Positions 1 to 7,914 of a DNA stretch of 64,000 bases are shown in pieces. The position numbers and the translations under genes were made by a program. The notes beneath the pieces are model-generated. The model ran no database searches. It was not told the origin of the DNA and saw only the letters and a program-made list of their open reading frames with translations. This stretch comes from Rhodopseudomonas palustris (GTDB lineage: Bacteria > Pseudomonadota > Alphaproteobacteria > Rhizobiales > Xanthobacteraceae), in assembly GCF_003591005.1 (NCBI RefSeq), contig NZ_QYYD01000003.1, positions 248,001-312,000 on the forward strand, read 5' to 3'. Each line of letters opens with the position of its first letter. Position 1 is the first letter of the stretch.

Positions 1-1
1 G

Positions 2-787
2 GTCGCGCATGTCGGCCATCAGCCGCCGCCGCGCAGCAAGGTCGAGGCGCTGCAGATCGACGGGCTGACGGTGAAAGATCGTCAGGGCGTCACCCGGCTC
101 GATAACTTCACGCTGACGGTTGACCGCGGCGAGATCGTCGGCGTCGCCGGCGTCGAGGGCAACGGCCAGAGCGAGCTCGCCGCTGTGCTGGCCGGGATGA
201 TGACGCCGACCTCCGGGCGTTATTACTTGGGCGAGGCCGATCTGACCGGGCGCTCGCCGAAGGAGATCACCGCTGCGGGCATCGGCATCGTCTCCGAAGA
301 TCGCCATGCCGTCGGCTGCGTGCTCGGCATGAGCCTCGCCGAAAACATCTATCTCAACCGCCTCGATGAATTCACCCGCTTCGGCTTCCTCAACCGCACC
401 GCCCTGCAGCGCGAGGCGACGACGCTGATGCAGCGCTTCGACGTCCGCGCACGCGGGCCGGGCGCTCCCTTCTCGAGCCTGTCCGGCGGCAATCAGCAGA
501 AGGCCGTGCTGGCGCGCGAGATCACGCTGCCAAATCTCTCCTGCCTGGTCGCGTCGCAGCCGACGCGCGGCCTCGACGTCGGCGCGGTCGCGGCGGTGTA
601 CGGCCATATCCGCGAAGCCTGCGGCCGCGGCATCGCGGTGCTGCTGGTGTCGTCCGAACTCGACGAGCTGCTCAGCGTCGCCGACCGGATCGTGGTGCTG
701 TATCGCGGCCGGATCATGGGCGCGTGCCGGGCCGATCCGGCCCGCAAGGCGGAGATCGGCGCCATGATGGCGGGGCAGGCGCAATGA
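2..787 (+). CDS. ABC transporter ATP-binding protein, nucleoside/simple-sugar type (3' part only)
   Basis: This is the C-terminal 261 residues of a cytoplasmic ATPase that powers import; the frame is open to the window edge, so the 5' half is missing. It shows a Walker A-like GVEGNGQSE, the ABC signature LSGGNQQK and a Walker B-like region ending in PTRGLDVG. The glycine-rich variant and the downstream permease pair fit the second ATPase domain of the two-domain proteins that serve BmpA/NupA-type nucleoside or CUT2-type sugar importers, which are usually about 500 residues. The family Walker B Asp appears replaced, as is common in one of the two domains. The stop overlaps the next gene's start (ATGA), showing translational coupling. 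The substrate cannot be read from the sequence. Confidence 0.9.
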   Translation, partial: VAHVGHQPPPRSKVEALQIDGLTVKDRQGVTRLDNFTLTVDRGEIVGVAGVEGNGQSELAAVLAGMMTPTSGRYYLGEADLTGRSPKEITAAGIGIVSEDRHAVGCVLGMSLAENIYLNRLDEFTRFGFLNRTALQREATTLMQRFDVRARGPGAPFSSLSGGNQQKAVLAREITLPNLSCLVASQPTRGLDVGAVAAVYGHIREACGRGIAVLLVSSELDELLSVADRIVVLYRGRIMGACRADPARKAEIGAMMAGQAQ

Positions 788-1875
788 CGACGCTCGATCA
801 GCAGAAATCACCTCCGCGCACGCCGCGGTTCACTCTGCGGCCGTCACTACTAGTACCAGTCGCAGCCGTGGCCTTCGCGGCGGCCGTGGGCCTCGCGCTG
901 ATCGCCGCGATCGGCGTGTCGGTGCCGGAGGCAATTGAAGCGTTCGTCGATGGCACCATCGGCTCGCCCTATGCGCTCGCCGCCTCGCTCAACCGCGCCT
1001 GCGTGTTCGCGCTGGTCGGCTTCGGCTTCGTGCTCGCCAACCGCGCCAATCTCACCAACGTCGGCGGCGAGGGCCAGATCGCGGTCGGCGGCATCGCCGC
1101 GACCGCTGTCGCGCTGTATGGCCACGTCGCCGATCTGCCGCTCGGGCTCGCCTTCATGCTGCCAATGCTCGCGGCAGTGATCGCCGGTTCGCTGTGGGGC
1201 GCGCTCGCCGCGGTGCTCAAGGTGAAGTCCGGCACCAACGAGGTGATCTCGACGCTGCTGCTGTCGTTCATCGGCGTCTGGCTGCTGTATTGGTGCGTGC
1301 AGTCGCCGGCGCTGCTGCGCAAGCCGATGACCAGTTCGGCGACGCTGCCGGAGTCGCTTGAAATCCCCGAGGCGACGCAGCTGCCGCTGCTGACCGGCGA
1401 CTACGGCTTCCCGGTGCATATCGGGCTGCCGCTGACGTTGCTGATTGCGCTGGTGGTCGGCGTGTTGCTGGCCAAGACGATTTTTGGCGTGAGGCTGCGT
1501 GCCGTGGGTCTCAACCCAATGGCGGCGCATCGGGCCGGCATCTCGACTGCGAAGACCGTGATTATCGCGCTGGCCGGCGCTGGTGCCCTCGGTGGTCTCG
1601 CCGGCGCGCTGATGCTGCTCGGCGAGCAGCACACGCTGAAGGACGGCTTCTCGTCCGGCTACGGCTTCGATGGTCTGGTCGCGGGGTTGCTGTCGCGCGG
1701 CTCGATCCCCGGCGTGATCGCCGCGTCGCTGCTGTTCGGCTTCATGCGCTCGGGCGGCATCAACATGGAGATGGTCGCGGCGGTGCCGACCGCGCTGGTG
1801 GTGGTGATTCAGGGCCTGATCGTGATCACGCTCGCCGGCGCCGCGCTGTTCATCGAGAAATGGGAGCGGACATGA
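784..1875 (+). CDS. ABC transporter permease, nucleoside/sugar type
   Basis: This is a 363-residue inner-membrane permease with about eight to ten hydrophobic segments. The motif NLTNVGGEGQIAVGG and the later TNEVISTLLLSF stretch are typical of the BPD_transp_2 family seen in BmpA/NupP-type importers. The start at 784 overlaps the ATPase stop by four bases. An upstream in-frame GTG at 724 would only add residues inside the ATPase gene and is less likely. It works with the next permease as a heterodimer. The periplasmic receptor gene is not in the window and probably lies upstream of base 1. Confidence 0.9.
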   Translation: MTTLDQQKSPPRTPRFTLRPSLLVPVAAVAFAAAVGLALIAAIGVSVPEAIEAFVDGTIGSPYALAASLNRACVFALVGFGFVLANRANLTNVGGEGQIAVGGIAATAVALYGHVADLPLGLAFMLPMLAAVIAGSLWGALAAVLKVKSGTNEVISTLLLSFIGVWLLYWCVQSPALLRKPMTSSATLPESLEIPEATQLPLLTGDYGFPVHIGLPLTLLIALVVGVLLAKTIFGVRLRAVGLNPMAAHRAGISTAKTVIIALAGAGALGGLAGALMLLGEQHTLKDGFSSGYGFDGLVAGLLSRGSIPGVIAASLLFGFMRSGGINMEMVAAVPTALVVVIQGLIVITLAGAALFIEKWERT

Positions 1876-1888
1876 GCGGGGTGCGCGA

Positions 1889-2806
1889 ATGACCTGGGAT
1901 CTGTTCGCCGTCTTCCTCGGCTCGTCGATCCGGCTTGCCACGCCGCTGTTACTTGCCGGCATCGGCGAAATGGTCAGCGAACGTGCCGGCGTGCTCAACA
2001 TGAGCATCGAGGGCATGATGCTGATGTCGGCGTTCGCCGCCGCGGTCGGCGCGTGGGCGACCGGAGATCCGCTGGTCGGCCTGTTGATCGGCATCATCTC
2101 GGTGGTGCCGGTGTCGCTGCTGCAGGCATTCTTGAGCAACACGCTGCGCGCCAATCAGATCGTGTCCGGCATCGGCATCAACATATTGGTGCTTGGCGCG
2201 ACCACGCTGGCCTATCGCGAAATTTTTGGCGCTCGCTCGCGCGCGGAGATCCCCGGCCTCGCCAAGATCAAGCCGCCGCTGCTCGGCGATATTCCGGTGA
2301 TCGGCCCCGCGGTGTTCGAGCAGGTCTGGCTGCTCTACGCCGGCGTTGCGATCATCATCATCACCGCGCTGGTGCTGCGCTACACGTCGCTCGGCCTCGC
2401 CATCCACGCCGCCGGCGCCGAGCCGAAGGCGGTCGACAAATCGGGCCTGTCGGTGACGGCGGTGCGCTACGGCGTCGTGGTGTTCGCCGGCTTCATGGCG
2501 TCGCTGGCCGGCGCCTTCCTGTCGATCGGCGACATCCACACCTTCACCGAAGGCATGACGCGCGGCGCCGGCTATCTGGCGATCGCCTCGGTGATTTTCG
2601 GCAAATGGCGGATCGGCGGCACCACGCTGGCATGCCTGCTGTTCGGCGCCGCGACAGCGCTGCAATTCCAGCTGCCCGCACTCGGCGTCAACGTGCCGAA
2701 CGCGCTCCTGATCATGCTGCCCTATCTGCTGGCGTTGCTCGCGGTCGGCGGGCTGGTCGGCCGCCAGATGGCGCCGGCGACGCTGGGCGAACCGTATCGG
2801 AGGTGA
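1889..2806 (+). CDS. ABC transporter permease, second subunit
   Basis: This 305-residue integral membrane protein is the second permease of the importer, 13 bases after the first. The N-terminal motif 'ERAGVLNMSIEGMML' is characteristic of the NupQ/YufQ-like partner subunits. It contains about eight hydrophobic segments. Together with the upstream ATPase and permease it would form the inner-membrane channel for a nucleoside, purine, riboflavin-like or sugar substrate. Family membership is clear; the substrate is inference only. Confidence 0.9.
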   Translation: MTWDLFAVFLGSSIRLATPLLLAGIGEMVSERAGVLNMSIEGMMLMSAFAAAVGAWATGDPLVGLLIGIISVVPVSLLQAFLSNTLRANQIVSGIGINILVLGATTLAYREIFGARSRAEIPGLAKIKPPLLGDIPVIGPAVFEQVWLLYAGVAIIIITALVLRYTSLGLAIHAAGAEPKAVDKSGLSVTAVRYGVVVFAGFMASLAGAFLSIGDIHTFTEGMTRGAGYLAIASVIFGKWRIGGTTLACLLFGAATALQFQLPALGVNVPNALLIMLPYLLALLAVGGLVGRQMAPATLGEPYRR

Positions 2807-2807
2807 G

Positions 2808-2825
2808 CCGGCCGCAGTCGGCCGG
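2808..2825. terminator. GC-rich hairpin between convergent genes
   Basis: A 7-bp perfect stem (CCGGCCG / CGGCCGG) with a 4-base loop follows directly after the permease stop and lies between convergent genes. It has no clear T-run, so a role as a bidirectional terminator is plausible but weakly supported. Confidence 0.35.
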
Positions 2826-2835
2826 CCGCCGGACA

Positions 2836-2988
2836 CTACGATCGTTGCTGCACCACGTTATCGCAGCCGGAGCAGCGGAAGATCACGCGCTCGGTCTCGT
2901 TGGCACGCCGGGGCAGGCGGCCAAGCATCTTCATCTCGCCTGCACAAATCTCGCATTTCCGAGATGGCGCTTCAGAAGTCTGGTTCAT
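2836..2988 (-). CDS. small two-CxxC zinc-ribbon protein (50 aa)
   Basis: This short gene encodes a 50-residue protein starting MNQTSEAPSRKCEIC. Two CxxC pairs (CEIC near residues 12-15 and CSGC near residues 39-42), about 24 residues apart, form a probable zinc ribbon around a basic centre (LGRLPRRANETERVIFRC). Such proteins are common in Bradyrhizobium relatives and have no assigned role. The reading frame spans most of the gap between the permease and the HAD gene. The function is unknown. Confidence 0.65.
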   Translation of the reverse strand: MNQTSEAPSRKCEICAGEMKMLGRLPRRANETERVIFRCSGCDNVVQQRS

Positions 2989-3090
2989 GCCGGGTCATCG
3001 TCGCGGGTTGTAAGGTTTACTTTACACCGGGCTGATGATGGTTGTCAGGCATCTTCTGTTCCTATGCACGGGAGATGGACAAGAGGTCAT

Positions 3091-3837
3091 ATGATACCAA
3101 GGGCGCTGATTTTCGACGTCGATGGGACGTTGGCCGAGACGGAAGAGCTGCATCGCCAGGCCTTCAACGAAACTTTCGCCGCAGAGTTGCTACCGTGGGT
3201 CTGGGACAGGGCCGCCTATCGCAGGCTGCTTGATGTCGCCGGAGGCAAGGAGCGGATTGCCCATTTTCTGGCTTCGCAGCCGGAAGGCGCCGAGCGAGCG
3301 GCGGGCCGGATCGCGGAGCTGCACGCCGCCAAGACGCAGCGCTACACGGCGCTGGCGGCCGTCGGAGCGCCGCTGCGGCCGGGGGTGGCGCGGCTGATCA
3401 TGGAGGCGCGGCAGGCCGGCGTGCGGCTGGCGATCGCCACCACCACGAGCCTGCCGAATGTCGAAGCGCTGCTCGGCAGCGCGTTCGGCCCAGACGCCAT
3501 GGCGCTGTTCGACATCGTCGGCGCCGGCGACGTCGTGCCGGCCAAGAAGCCGGCGCCAGACATCTATTGCTACGTACTGGGGCGGCTCGGCCTGCCGGCC
3601 GGCGCTTGCGTCGCATTCGAGGATTCGACCAATGGGGTGAGGGCGGCCCGCGGCGCGGGCCTCGCCACCGTCGTCACGCCGGGGATCTACACCGAGGGCG
3701 ATGATTTCACCGGAGCACTCGCGGTGCTGAGCGATCTCGGCGAACCGGACGCGCCGTACCGTCACCTCGCCGGCGCTGGCGCGAGCGACACGATGGTGAC
3801 GCTCGAGACGCTGCGGCGCTGGATGACGGCGGCCTGA
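3091..3837 (+). CDS. HAD-superfamily hydrolase, CbbY/phosphatase-like
   Basis: This is a 248-residue cytoplasmic phosphatase or phosphomutase-like enzyme of HAD subfamily IA. Motif I is FDVDGTLAETE (nucleophile and acid Asp). Motif II is the Thr in IATTTS. The motif III lysine is in KKPAPDIY, and motif IV is FEDSTNG. A helical cap lies between motifs I and II. The Glu after motif I and overall length resemble CbbY/beta-phosphoglucomutase-like proteins. The ATG at 3091 has AGAGG five bases upstream; an in-frame ATG at 3064 is a possible alternative. The substrate is not predictable. Confidence 0.85.
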   Translation: MIPRALIFDVDGTLAETEELHRQAFNETFAAELLPWVWDRAAYRRLLDVAGGKERIAHFLASQPEGAERAAGRIAELHAAKTQRYTALAAVGAPLRPGVARLIMEARQAGVRLAIATTTSLPNVEALLGSAFGPDAMALFDIVGAGDVVPAKKPAPDIYCYVLGRLGLPAGACVAFEDSTNGVRAARGAGLATVVTPGIYTEGDDFTGALAVLSDLGEPDAPYRHLAGAGASDTMVTLETLRRWMTAA

Positions 3838-3862
3838 ACCGCCTGCAGCAATCTCCGCCGCC

Positions 3863-4282
3863 TCAGCGCGGCCGCACGATCTTGAACACGCCGGTGGCGA
3901 CGATGACGCAGCGGCTGTCGACGCTGACCTCGGTCGACGTGAAGATCAGGCTGCGGGTCGAGCGGATCACCTTCGGGCGCGCGATCAACAGATCGCCGAT
4001 TTCGCCGGCGTCGATGAAATGCGTGTCGAGCTGCACCGTGGCGACATGCGGCGCGCCGGACTGTTCGCGCGCCGCCATGCCGGAGGCGCGATCGGCCAGC
4101 GTCATCATCAGCCCGCCCTGCACCAGCCCGCGGCGATTGCGATGCTTCGGCCCGGTGGCGATCGCAAACTCATGCTGTCCGTCGACCACCCGATGCCACA
4201 GCGGCCCGACCAGATCGATGAAGCCTTCGTCGTGGACGATCGTCCAGCCATCGGCTTTCAGGCTGCGGGCAGTCTCGGTCAT
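3863..4282 (-). CDS. PaaI-type hotdog-fold thioesterase
   Basis: This 139-residue single-domain protein matches the hotdog thioesterase pattern: 'HRNRRGLVQGGLMMTLADRASG' carries the conserved Gly-Gly and acidic residue of the PaaI/YbgC group, and the C-terminal half ends with a beta-rich 'RSLIFTSTEVSV' segment. It would hydrolyse an acyl-CoA thioester in the cytoplasm. It is convergent with the HAD gene and divergent from the Nudix gene. The chain specificity is unknown. Confidence 0.75.
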   Translation of the reverse strand: MTETARSLKADGWTIVHDEGFIDLVGPLWHRVVDGQHEFAIATGPKHRNRRGLVQGGLMMTLADRASGMAAREQSGAPHVATVQLDTHFIDAGEIGDLLIARPKVIRSTRSLIFTSTEVSVDSRCVIVATGVFKIVRPR

Positions 4283-4357
4283 GCGTTCTGTCCTTGTCGC
4301 CGCGGCGACAGCGCGGTGGTGGTTTCCTCGATGACGCGGCCGGTGTAGTCAAGTCGC

Positions 4358-4984
4358 ATGAACCATCTGCACAACGACGCCCTGCGCGACGAGATCGCCG
4401 CGCGTTGCCGCGATTTTCCGCGCCACGACGATGGACTGGAGCCGCAAGGTCTCAAGCGCGCCGCCGTGGCGATCGCGGTGGTGGCCGGCAGCGATGGCGC
4501 GGCTTCGTTTCTGCTGACGTTCCGCGCCGCCGGCCTGCGCGCGCATAGCAATCAATGGGCACTGCCGGGTGGCCGCTGCGACGCCGGCGAAACCGCGCCG
4601 GAGACGGCGTTGCGCGAATTGCACGAAGAACTGGGGCTGCACCTCGACGCCGCCGACGTGCTCGGCATGCTCGACGACTATCCGACGCGCTCCGGCTATC
4701 TGATCACTCCGGTGGTGGCCTGGGCCGCGTCGGCCGGGCCGCTGGCGCCCAATCCGGCCGAGGTCGCCTCGGTGCATCACATCGCGTTGGCGGACGTCGC
4801 CCATCCCGAGGCGTTCGATTTCACCCGCATCCCCGAGAGCGAGCGGCGCGTGATCCGGTTCCGCCACGCCGGCGACTACATTCACGCCCCGACGGCTGCA
4901 CTGATCTATCAGTTCCGCGAGGTGATGGGCGGCCGCGTGACCCGCGTGGCCGATCTCGAACAACCGGTGTTCGCCTGGAAATAG
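4358..4984 (+). CDS. Nudix hydrolase, CoA pyrophosphatase-like
   Basis: This 208-residue protein has a complete Nudix box (Gx5Ex7REUxEExGU), seen as GRCDAGETAPETALRELHEE followed by LGL, around residues 72-94. The preceding LTFRAAGLRAHSNQWALPGG matches the UPF0035/NudL-type CoA diphosphatases, which split CoA into phosphopantetheine and 3',5'-ADP. Metal binding would be by the glutamates of the box. It stands alone, divergent from the thioesterase gene. The CoA specificity is inferred from the motif before the box and is less certain than the fold. Confidence 0.85.
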   Translation: MNHLHNDALRDEIAARCRDFPRHDDGLEPQGLKRAAVAIAVVAGSDGAASFLLTFRAAGLRAHSNQWALPGGRCDAGETAPETALRELHEELGLHLDAADVLGMLDDYPTRSGYLITPVVAWAASAGPLAPNPAEVASVHHIALADVAHPEAFDFTRIPESERRVIRFRHAGDYIHAPTAALIYQFREVMGGRVTRVADLEQPVFAWK

Positions 4985-5081
4985 CGTGCGGCAGCGCGCG
5001 TGCGCTTCGCCACGATTTGCCGCAGACGGAACCGGGCCGGTGCAGCAATTCGTTCACCACTGGCTGCGATATGATGCGGCC

Positions 5082-6269
5082 ATGCCGACCTGTCTGATTC
5101 GCTCCGTCAGTCTCGCGTCGCTGGCTCTCATCGCGCTGGCGTCCTCCAGCCTTGCTCAGACCGCGCTGCCGTTCGCCGTGGCCAATGCCCGCGCGCAGGC
5201 GGCCTCGCCCGAAGCGATCGCCGACTATCGCTACCGGCTGCAGCAATACCAGGCCGCACGCGCCGAGTTCGATCGCGACGCCGAGGCCTATTGGGGGGCG
5301 GTCGCCGAGAAACGCCGCATCCGCAACGCCAAGCGCCGCGCCGGCGATGCCATCGGGCCGGACGACTACGTGCTGGTGCAGCCGCCGGTCTACACTGGAC
5401 CAAAGCGGCCGGTCGATCCCGAGCCGCAGCCGCGGCCGCCCGGCGAGCGCCGGTCGCTGCCGGTGGTGGCGGATTTCATCAAGGCGGCGGGCGACTACTA
5501 TCAATTCATGCCGCAGCGGCCGTCGTCCGAGGTCGAGTTCAAGCGCGCCTACGCCCGCGTCGCCCGCGCGATGGGGCTGACGCGCGAGCAGGCGGTGCGG
5601 GTCTATGCGTTCGAGACCGGCGGCGACGGCAGCTACGACATGCAGTCCGGGCTCAGCAAGTCCCGTCCCGGCTCGCGCGCGATCTCGACCGCGATCGGCT
5701 ACAATCAGCTGCTCACCACCAACACGCTGGTGCTGCTAGCCGAGCAGGGGCCGCACATTCTCAAGGTGCTGAACGACCGCGCCGCGACGCTGTCCGGCCC
5801 GCCGCGCGCGGCACTGGAGCGCAAGATCGCCGTGGTCAAGCGCATGGTCGGAGTGGCGCGGTCGATCCCGGGCAATTGGAGCGAGCACGAGAAACTCGGC
5901 CGCACCCCGCAGGGCTGGGGCGTGCACGCGCTGGTGCTCGACATCGACGTCGGTCCGCTGCTGCAGACCCACAAGCTGCTGACCTCGGTGAAGTTCGCAC
6001 GGCAGAAGGGCTATATGGAGCCGCTCACCGCCGCCGAGCTCGAGATGATGAACCTGACGGGCGACGGCACCGGCTTCGACATGGTGACGATGCCGCAGGC
6101 GCTGCGTGAAATCGTGCCGACCTCGAATTTCTTCCAGCGCTCCGGCTACGAGCGCAACCCGGTGGCGATCCGTCACAATACCGTTGCGAAGCTGCTGGCG
6201 GTCACGGACGAGCGCATGGACGTCAACAGCGCCAAGCCGGGCGCGCGCGAACTGTACGCGGCGTTTTGA
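5082..6269 (+). CDS. secreted protein of unknown function, possible lysozyme-like domain
   Basis: The chosen ATG at 5082 gives a 395-residue protein with a signal peptide (MPTCLIRSVSLASLALIALA, cleavage near SLAQTA). An upstream in-frame start at 4986 would bury that signal. A Pro/Arg-rich linker occupies about residues 105-125. The C-terminal two thirds contain 'FETGGDGSYDMQSG' and 'AIGYNQLL', which loosely recall the catalytic Glu and GYxQ motif of lytic transglycosylases (inference). I do not recognise the family with confidence. It probably acts in the periplasm. Confidence 0.7.
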   Translation: MPTCLIRSVSLASLALIALASSSLAQTALPFAVANARAQAASPEAIADYRYRLQQYQAARAEFDRDAEAYWGAVAEKRRIRNAKRRAGDAIGPDDYVLVQPPVYTGPKRPVDPEPQPRPPGERRSLPVVADFIKAAGDYYQFMPQRPSSEVEFKRAYARVARAMGLTREQAVRVYAFETGGDGSYDMQSGLSKSRPGSRAISTAIGYNQLLTTNTLVLLAEQGPHILKVLNDRAATLSGPPRAALERKIAVVKRMVGVARSIPGNWSEHEKLGRTPQGWGVHALVLDIDVGPLLQTHKLLTSVKFARQKGYMEPLTAAELEMMNLTGDGTGFDMVTMPQALREIVPTSNFFQRSGYERNPVAIRHNTVAKLLAVTDERMDVNSAKPGARELYAAF

Positions 6270-6683
6270 GCTGTTCGCTGATTGAGCGCGATCGCATTCT
6301 CCACCAGCACGAAGTTCTCATCCTGAGAGCCTGGCCGGAAATGCGCTCGTTTGATTCGGGCACTTCCGTCTCCCCACGTCATGCCCGGCCTTGTGCCGGG
6401 CATCCACGCCTTGCTGCCGGAAATGCAGAAGGCGTGGATGGCCGGGACAAGCCCGGCCATGACGGAGGTTGTTAGCAAATCAGCCGACTGAAGAATGATT
6501 CGGCTTCAGTTTTGGGTCAGGCTCTGAGGAGCCCGGCGAAGCCTGGTGTCTCGAAGGATGCGGCCACGCCGATCCAGGGGCCCATGGTTCGAGACCGAGC
6601 TCCGCGCCTCCTCACCATGAGGTTGTGCCTATAGGCGAGCGTCTCTTTAGCTATGCTCGGATTCCATTACGAAACAGAATCGC
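6270..6683. repeat. intergenic region with two inverted-repeat elements
   Basis: No gene is visible in this 414-base gap. Bases 6377-6464 form an imperfect palindrome whose ends read CGTCATGCCCGGCC and GGCCATGACG; a similar copy lies at 30221-30310. Bases about 6521-6626 hold a second element (GAGGAGCCCGGCGAAGCC ... CTCCTCACCATGAGG) that resembles short repeats known between Bradyrhizobium-type genes. Both could fold as RNA hairpins at the 3' ends of the convergent flanking genes. Confidence 0.6.
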
Positions 6684-6992
6684 CTAGCGGTTGGAGCCGA
6701 ATTTAAAATTGCCGTTGTCTTCGACGAACGGCCCGGTGCGCATGTAGAGCTGGCCGTTGGCGCCAACGAAGAACAGCGTTTCCTTCGGCACACGTTTGGC
6801 GCCTTTGAACAGCTCCTTGGCGTTGCTGGTGCCCATCTTGTAGGACAGCATCTTGCCGTCCTTGGTGTAGCCGTAGCCCATGTCCGGCGACAGAACCCAT
6901 GGCGCAGCGTCCTCGGTCTGCGCCATCGCCGGCGCCGCAAGCATGGCGACGACAGCCGCGGACAGCAGCGTCTTCCAACAGGGAATGGTCAT
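6684..6992 (-). CDS. small secreted hypothetical protein
   Basis: The 102-residue protein begins MTIPCWKTLLSAAVVAML with a clear signal peptide ending near AMAQTED. The start at 6992 is supported by GAGGAGG about seven bases upstream; a longer frame up to 7058 would hide the signal. The mature part is polar, with two similar 'KDGKMLSYKMG'/'NGQLYMRTG' beta-like segments. There are no cysteines in the mature region. I do not recognise the family. A periplasmic location is inferred. Confidence 0.65.
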   Translation of the reverse strand: MTIPCWKTLLSAAVVAMLAAPAMAQTEDAAPWVLSPDMGYGYTKDGKMLSYKMGTSNAKELFKGAKRVPKETLFFVGANGQLYMRTGPFVEDNGNFKFGSNR

Positions 6993-7297
6993 GGCTGCGG
7001 CCTCCTCGAGCGTCGATGCGACGGCGCATGCGGCGTCCTGCGTCGCGGTTTTGAACAAATCACGAACGGCGTTCCCGCGTCAAGCTGGGCCGATGCTTCA
7101 AGCGCATGTCGGCATCGTTCGCGATTTTGCCAGTGCGCTTTGGTGTGTCTTTCGCGTGAGCCGATTCCAGACTACAGCAATCCTGAGATCACTCGGCGCC
7201 GGATTCGGAATTCCAGTCTGGCGCATGTTTTCGACGAAGCGTCATCACTTCGCGAAAACCGCCGCCGCGGCGGCGATCAACAAGTCGGGAGCGGACG
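6993..7297. other. divergent intergenic region, no gene seen
   Basis: This 305-base spacer lies between two divergently transcribed genes for small secreted proteins and must hold both promoters. I see no strong sigma-70-like pair, operator palindrome or short gene. Confidence 0.4.
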
Positions 7298-7792
7298 ATG
7301 CGGGCAAGTTGTTGGCAGGCTTGGACGACGGGTGCGGCGCTGTCCGCCGTTGTGGCGATGACGCTGCCGGTCGCCGCTGAGGCCGACGAGTTCAAGCTCA
7401 GCAACAACCAGCGCATTTCCTGCAGCCGCGGGCTCAGTCCGGGCAAGCTCACCACCGCGAGCTGCCGCTCCTACGCCTATCTGTTCAACGCCAGGACGTC
7501 CGAATACTTCCGATGCTCGGTCAGCCTGGCGATGACGCGCGACAACAAGGAAGTCATCAACGTCCAGAGCGATGGCGGTTGCAGCAAACGGGAGCGGATT
7601 TTCGAGACCGACGGCAACTACACGTTCGACGCCGCCGAGACCGAGCCGCCGAACACCAATTCGTTCTTCGGTTCGGGCGGCTACGCGGTGTGGGCGAGCG
7701 ACACCGGCAGCCGCAAGCTGCGCGGCTGCATCATTATCGCGTCGGGTCTCGGCAACGACGTCTCGAAATGCATCGACATGACGTTCGACTGA
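7298..7792 (+). CDS. secreted cysteine-containing hypothetical protein
   Basis: This 164-residue protein has a signal peptide (residues 1 to about 28, ending VAAEA). The mature part has six cysteines spread through it (for example ISCSRG, ASCRSY, FRCSVS, GGCSKR, RGCIII, SKCIDM), suggesting disulfides in the periplasm. It carries no motif I recognise. It is divergent to another small secreted protein gene. Confidence 0.7.
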   Translation: MRASCWQAWTTGAALSAVVAMTLPVAAEADEFKLSNNQRISCSRGLSPGKLTTASCRSYAYLFNARTSEYFRCSVSLAMTRDNKEVINVQSDGGCSKRERIFETDGNYTFDAAETEPPNTNSFFGSGGYAVWASDTGSRKLRGCIIIASGLGNDVSKCIDMTFD

Positions 7793-7810
7793 CTCAGGTC
7801 CGCTCTGCTT

Positions 7811-7914
7811 AGAGCCTTTTCGAGCGAAGTGGATACCGGTTCGCGTGAAGAAAACGCGTCAAAAGAAAGACCCAGAGCTCCGGTTCTGATTCTATCAGAA
7901 CCGGTAAAGCTCTA
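7811..7914. repeat. dispersed palindromic element ending in a perfect hairpin
   Basis: The sequence beginning AGAGCCTTTTCGAGCGAAGT and including GGATACCGGTTCGCGTGAAG is of a type I recall as widespread in Bradyrhizobium and Rhodopseudomonas intergenic regions. It ends in an inverted repeat, AGAGCT-CCGGTTCTGAT ... ATCAGAACCGG-taa-AGCTCT (7874-7913), separated by a 3-base loop. It sits between convergent genes, and its last bases include the stop codon of the EAL gene. It may act as a bidirectional terminator. Confidence 0.6.

Noticed and set aside
2053-3837. A 594-codon frame running through the second permease into the HAD gene
   Set aside because: The first two thirds are a shifted reading of the permease; only the part from 3091 encodes the HAD protein.
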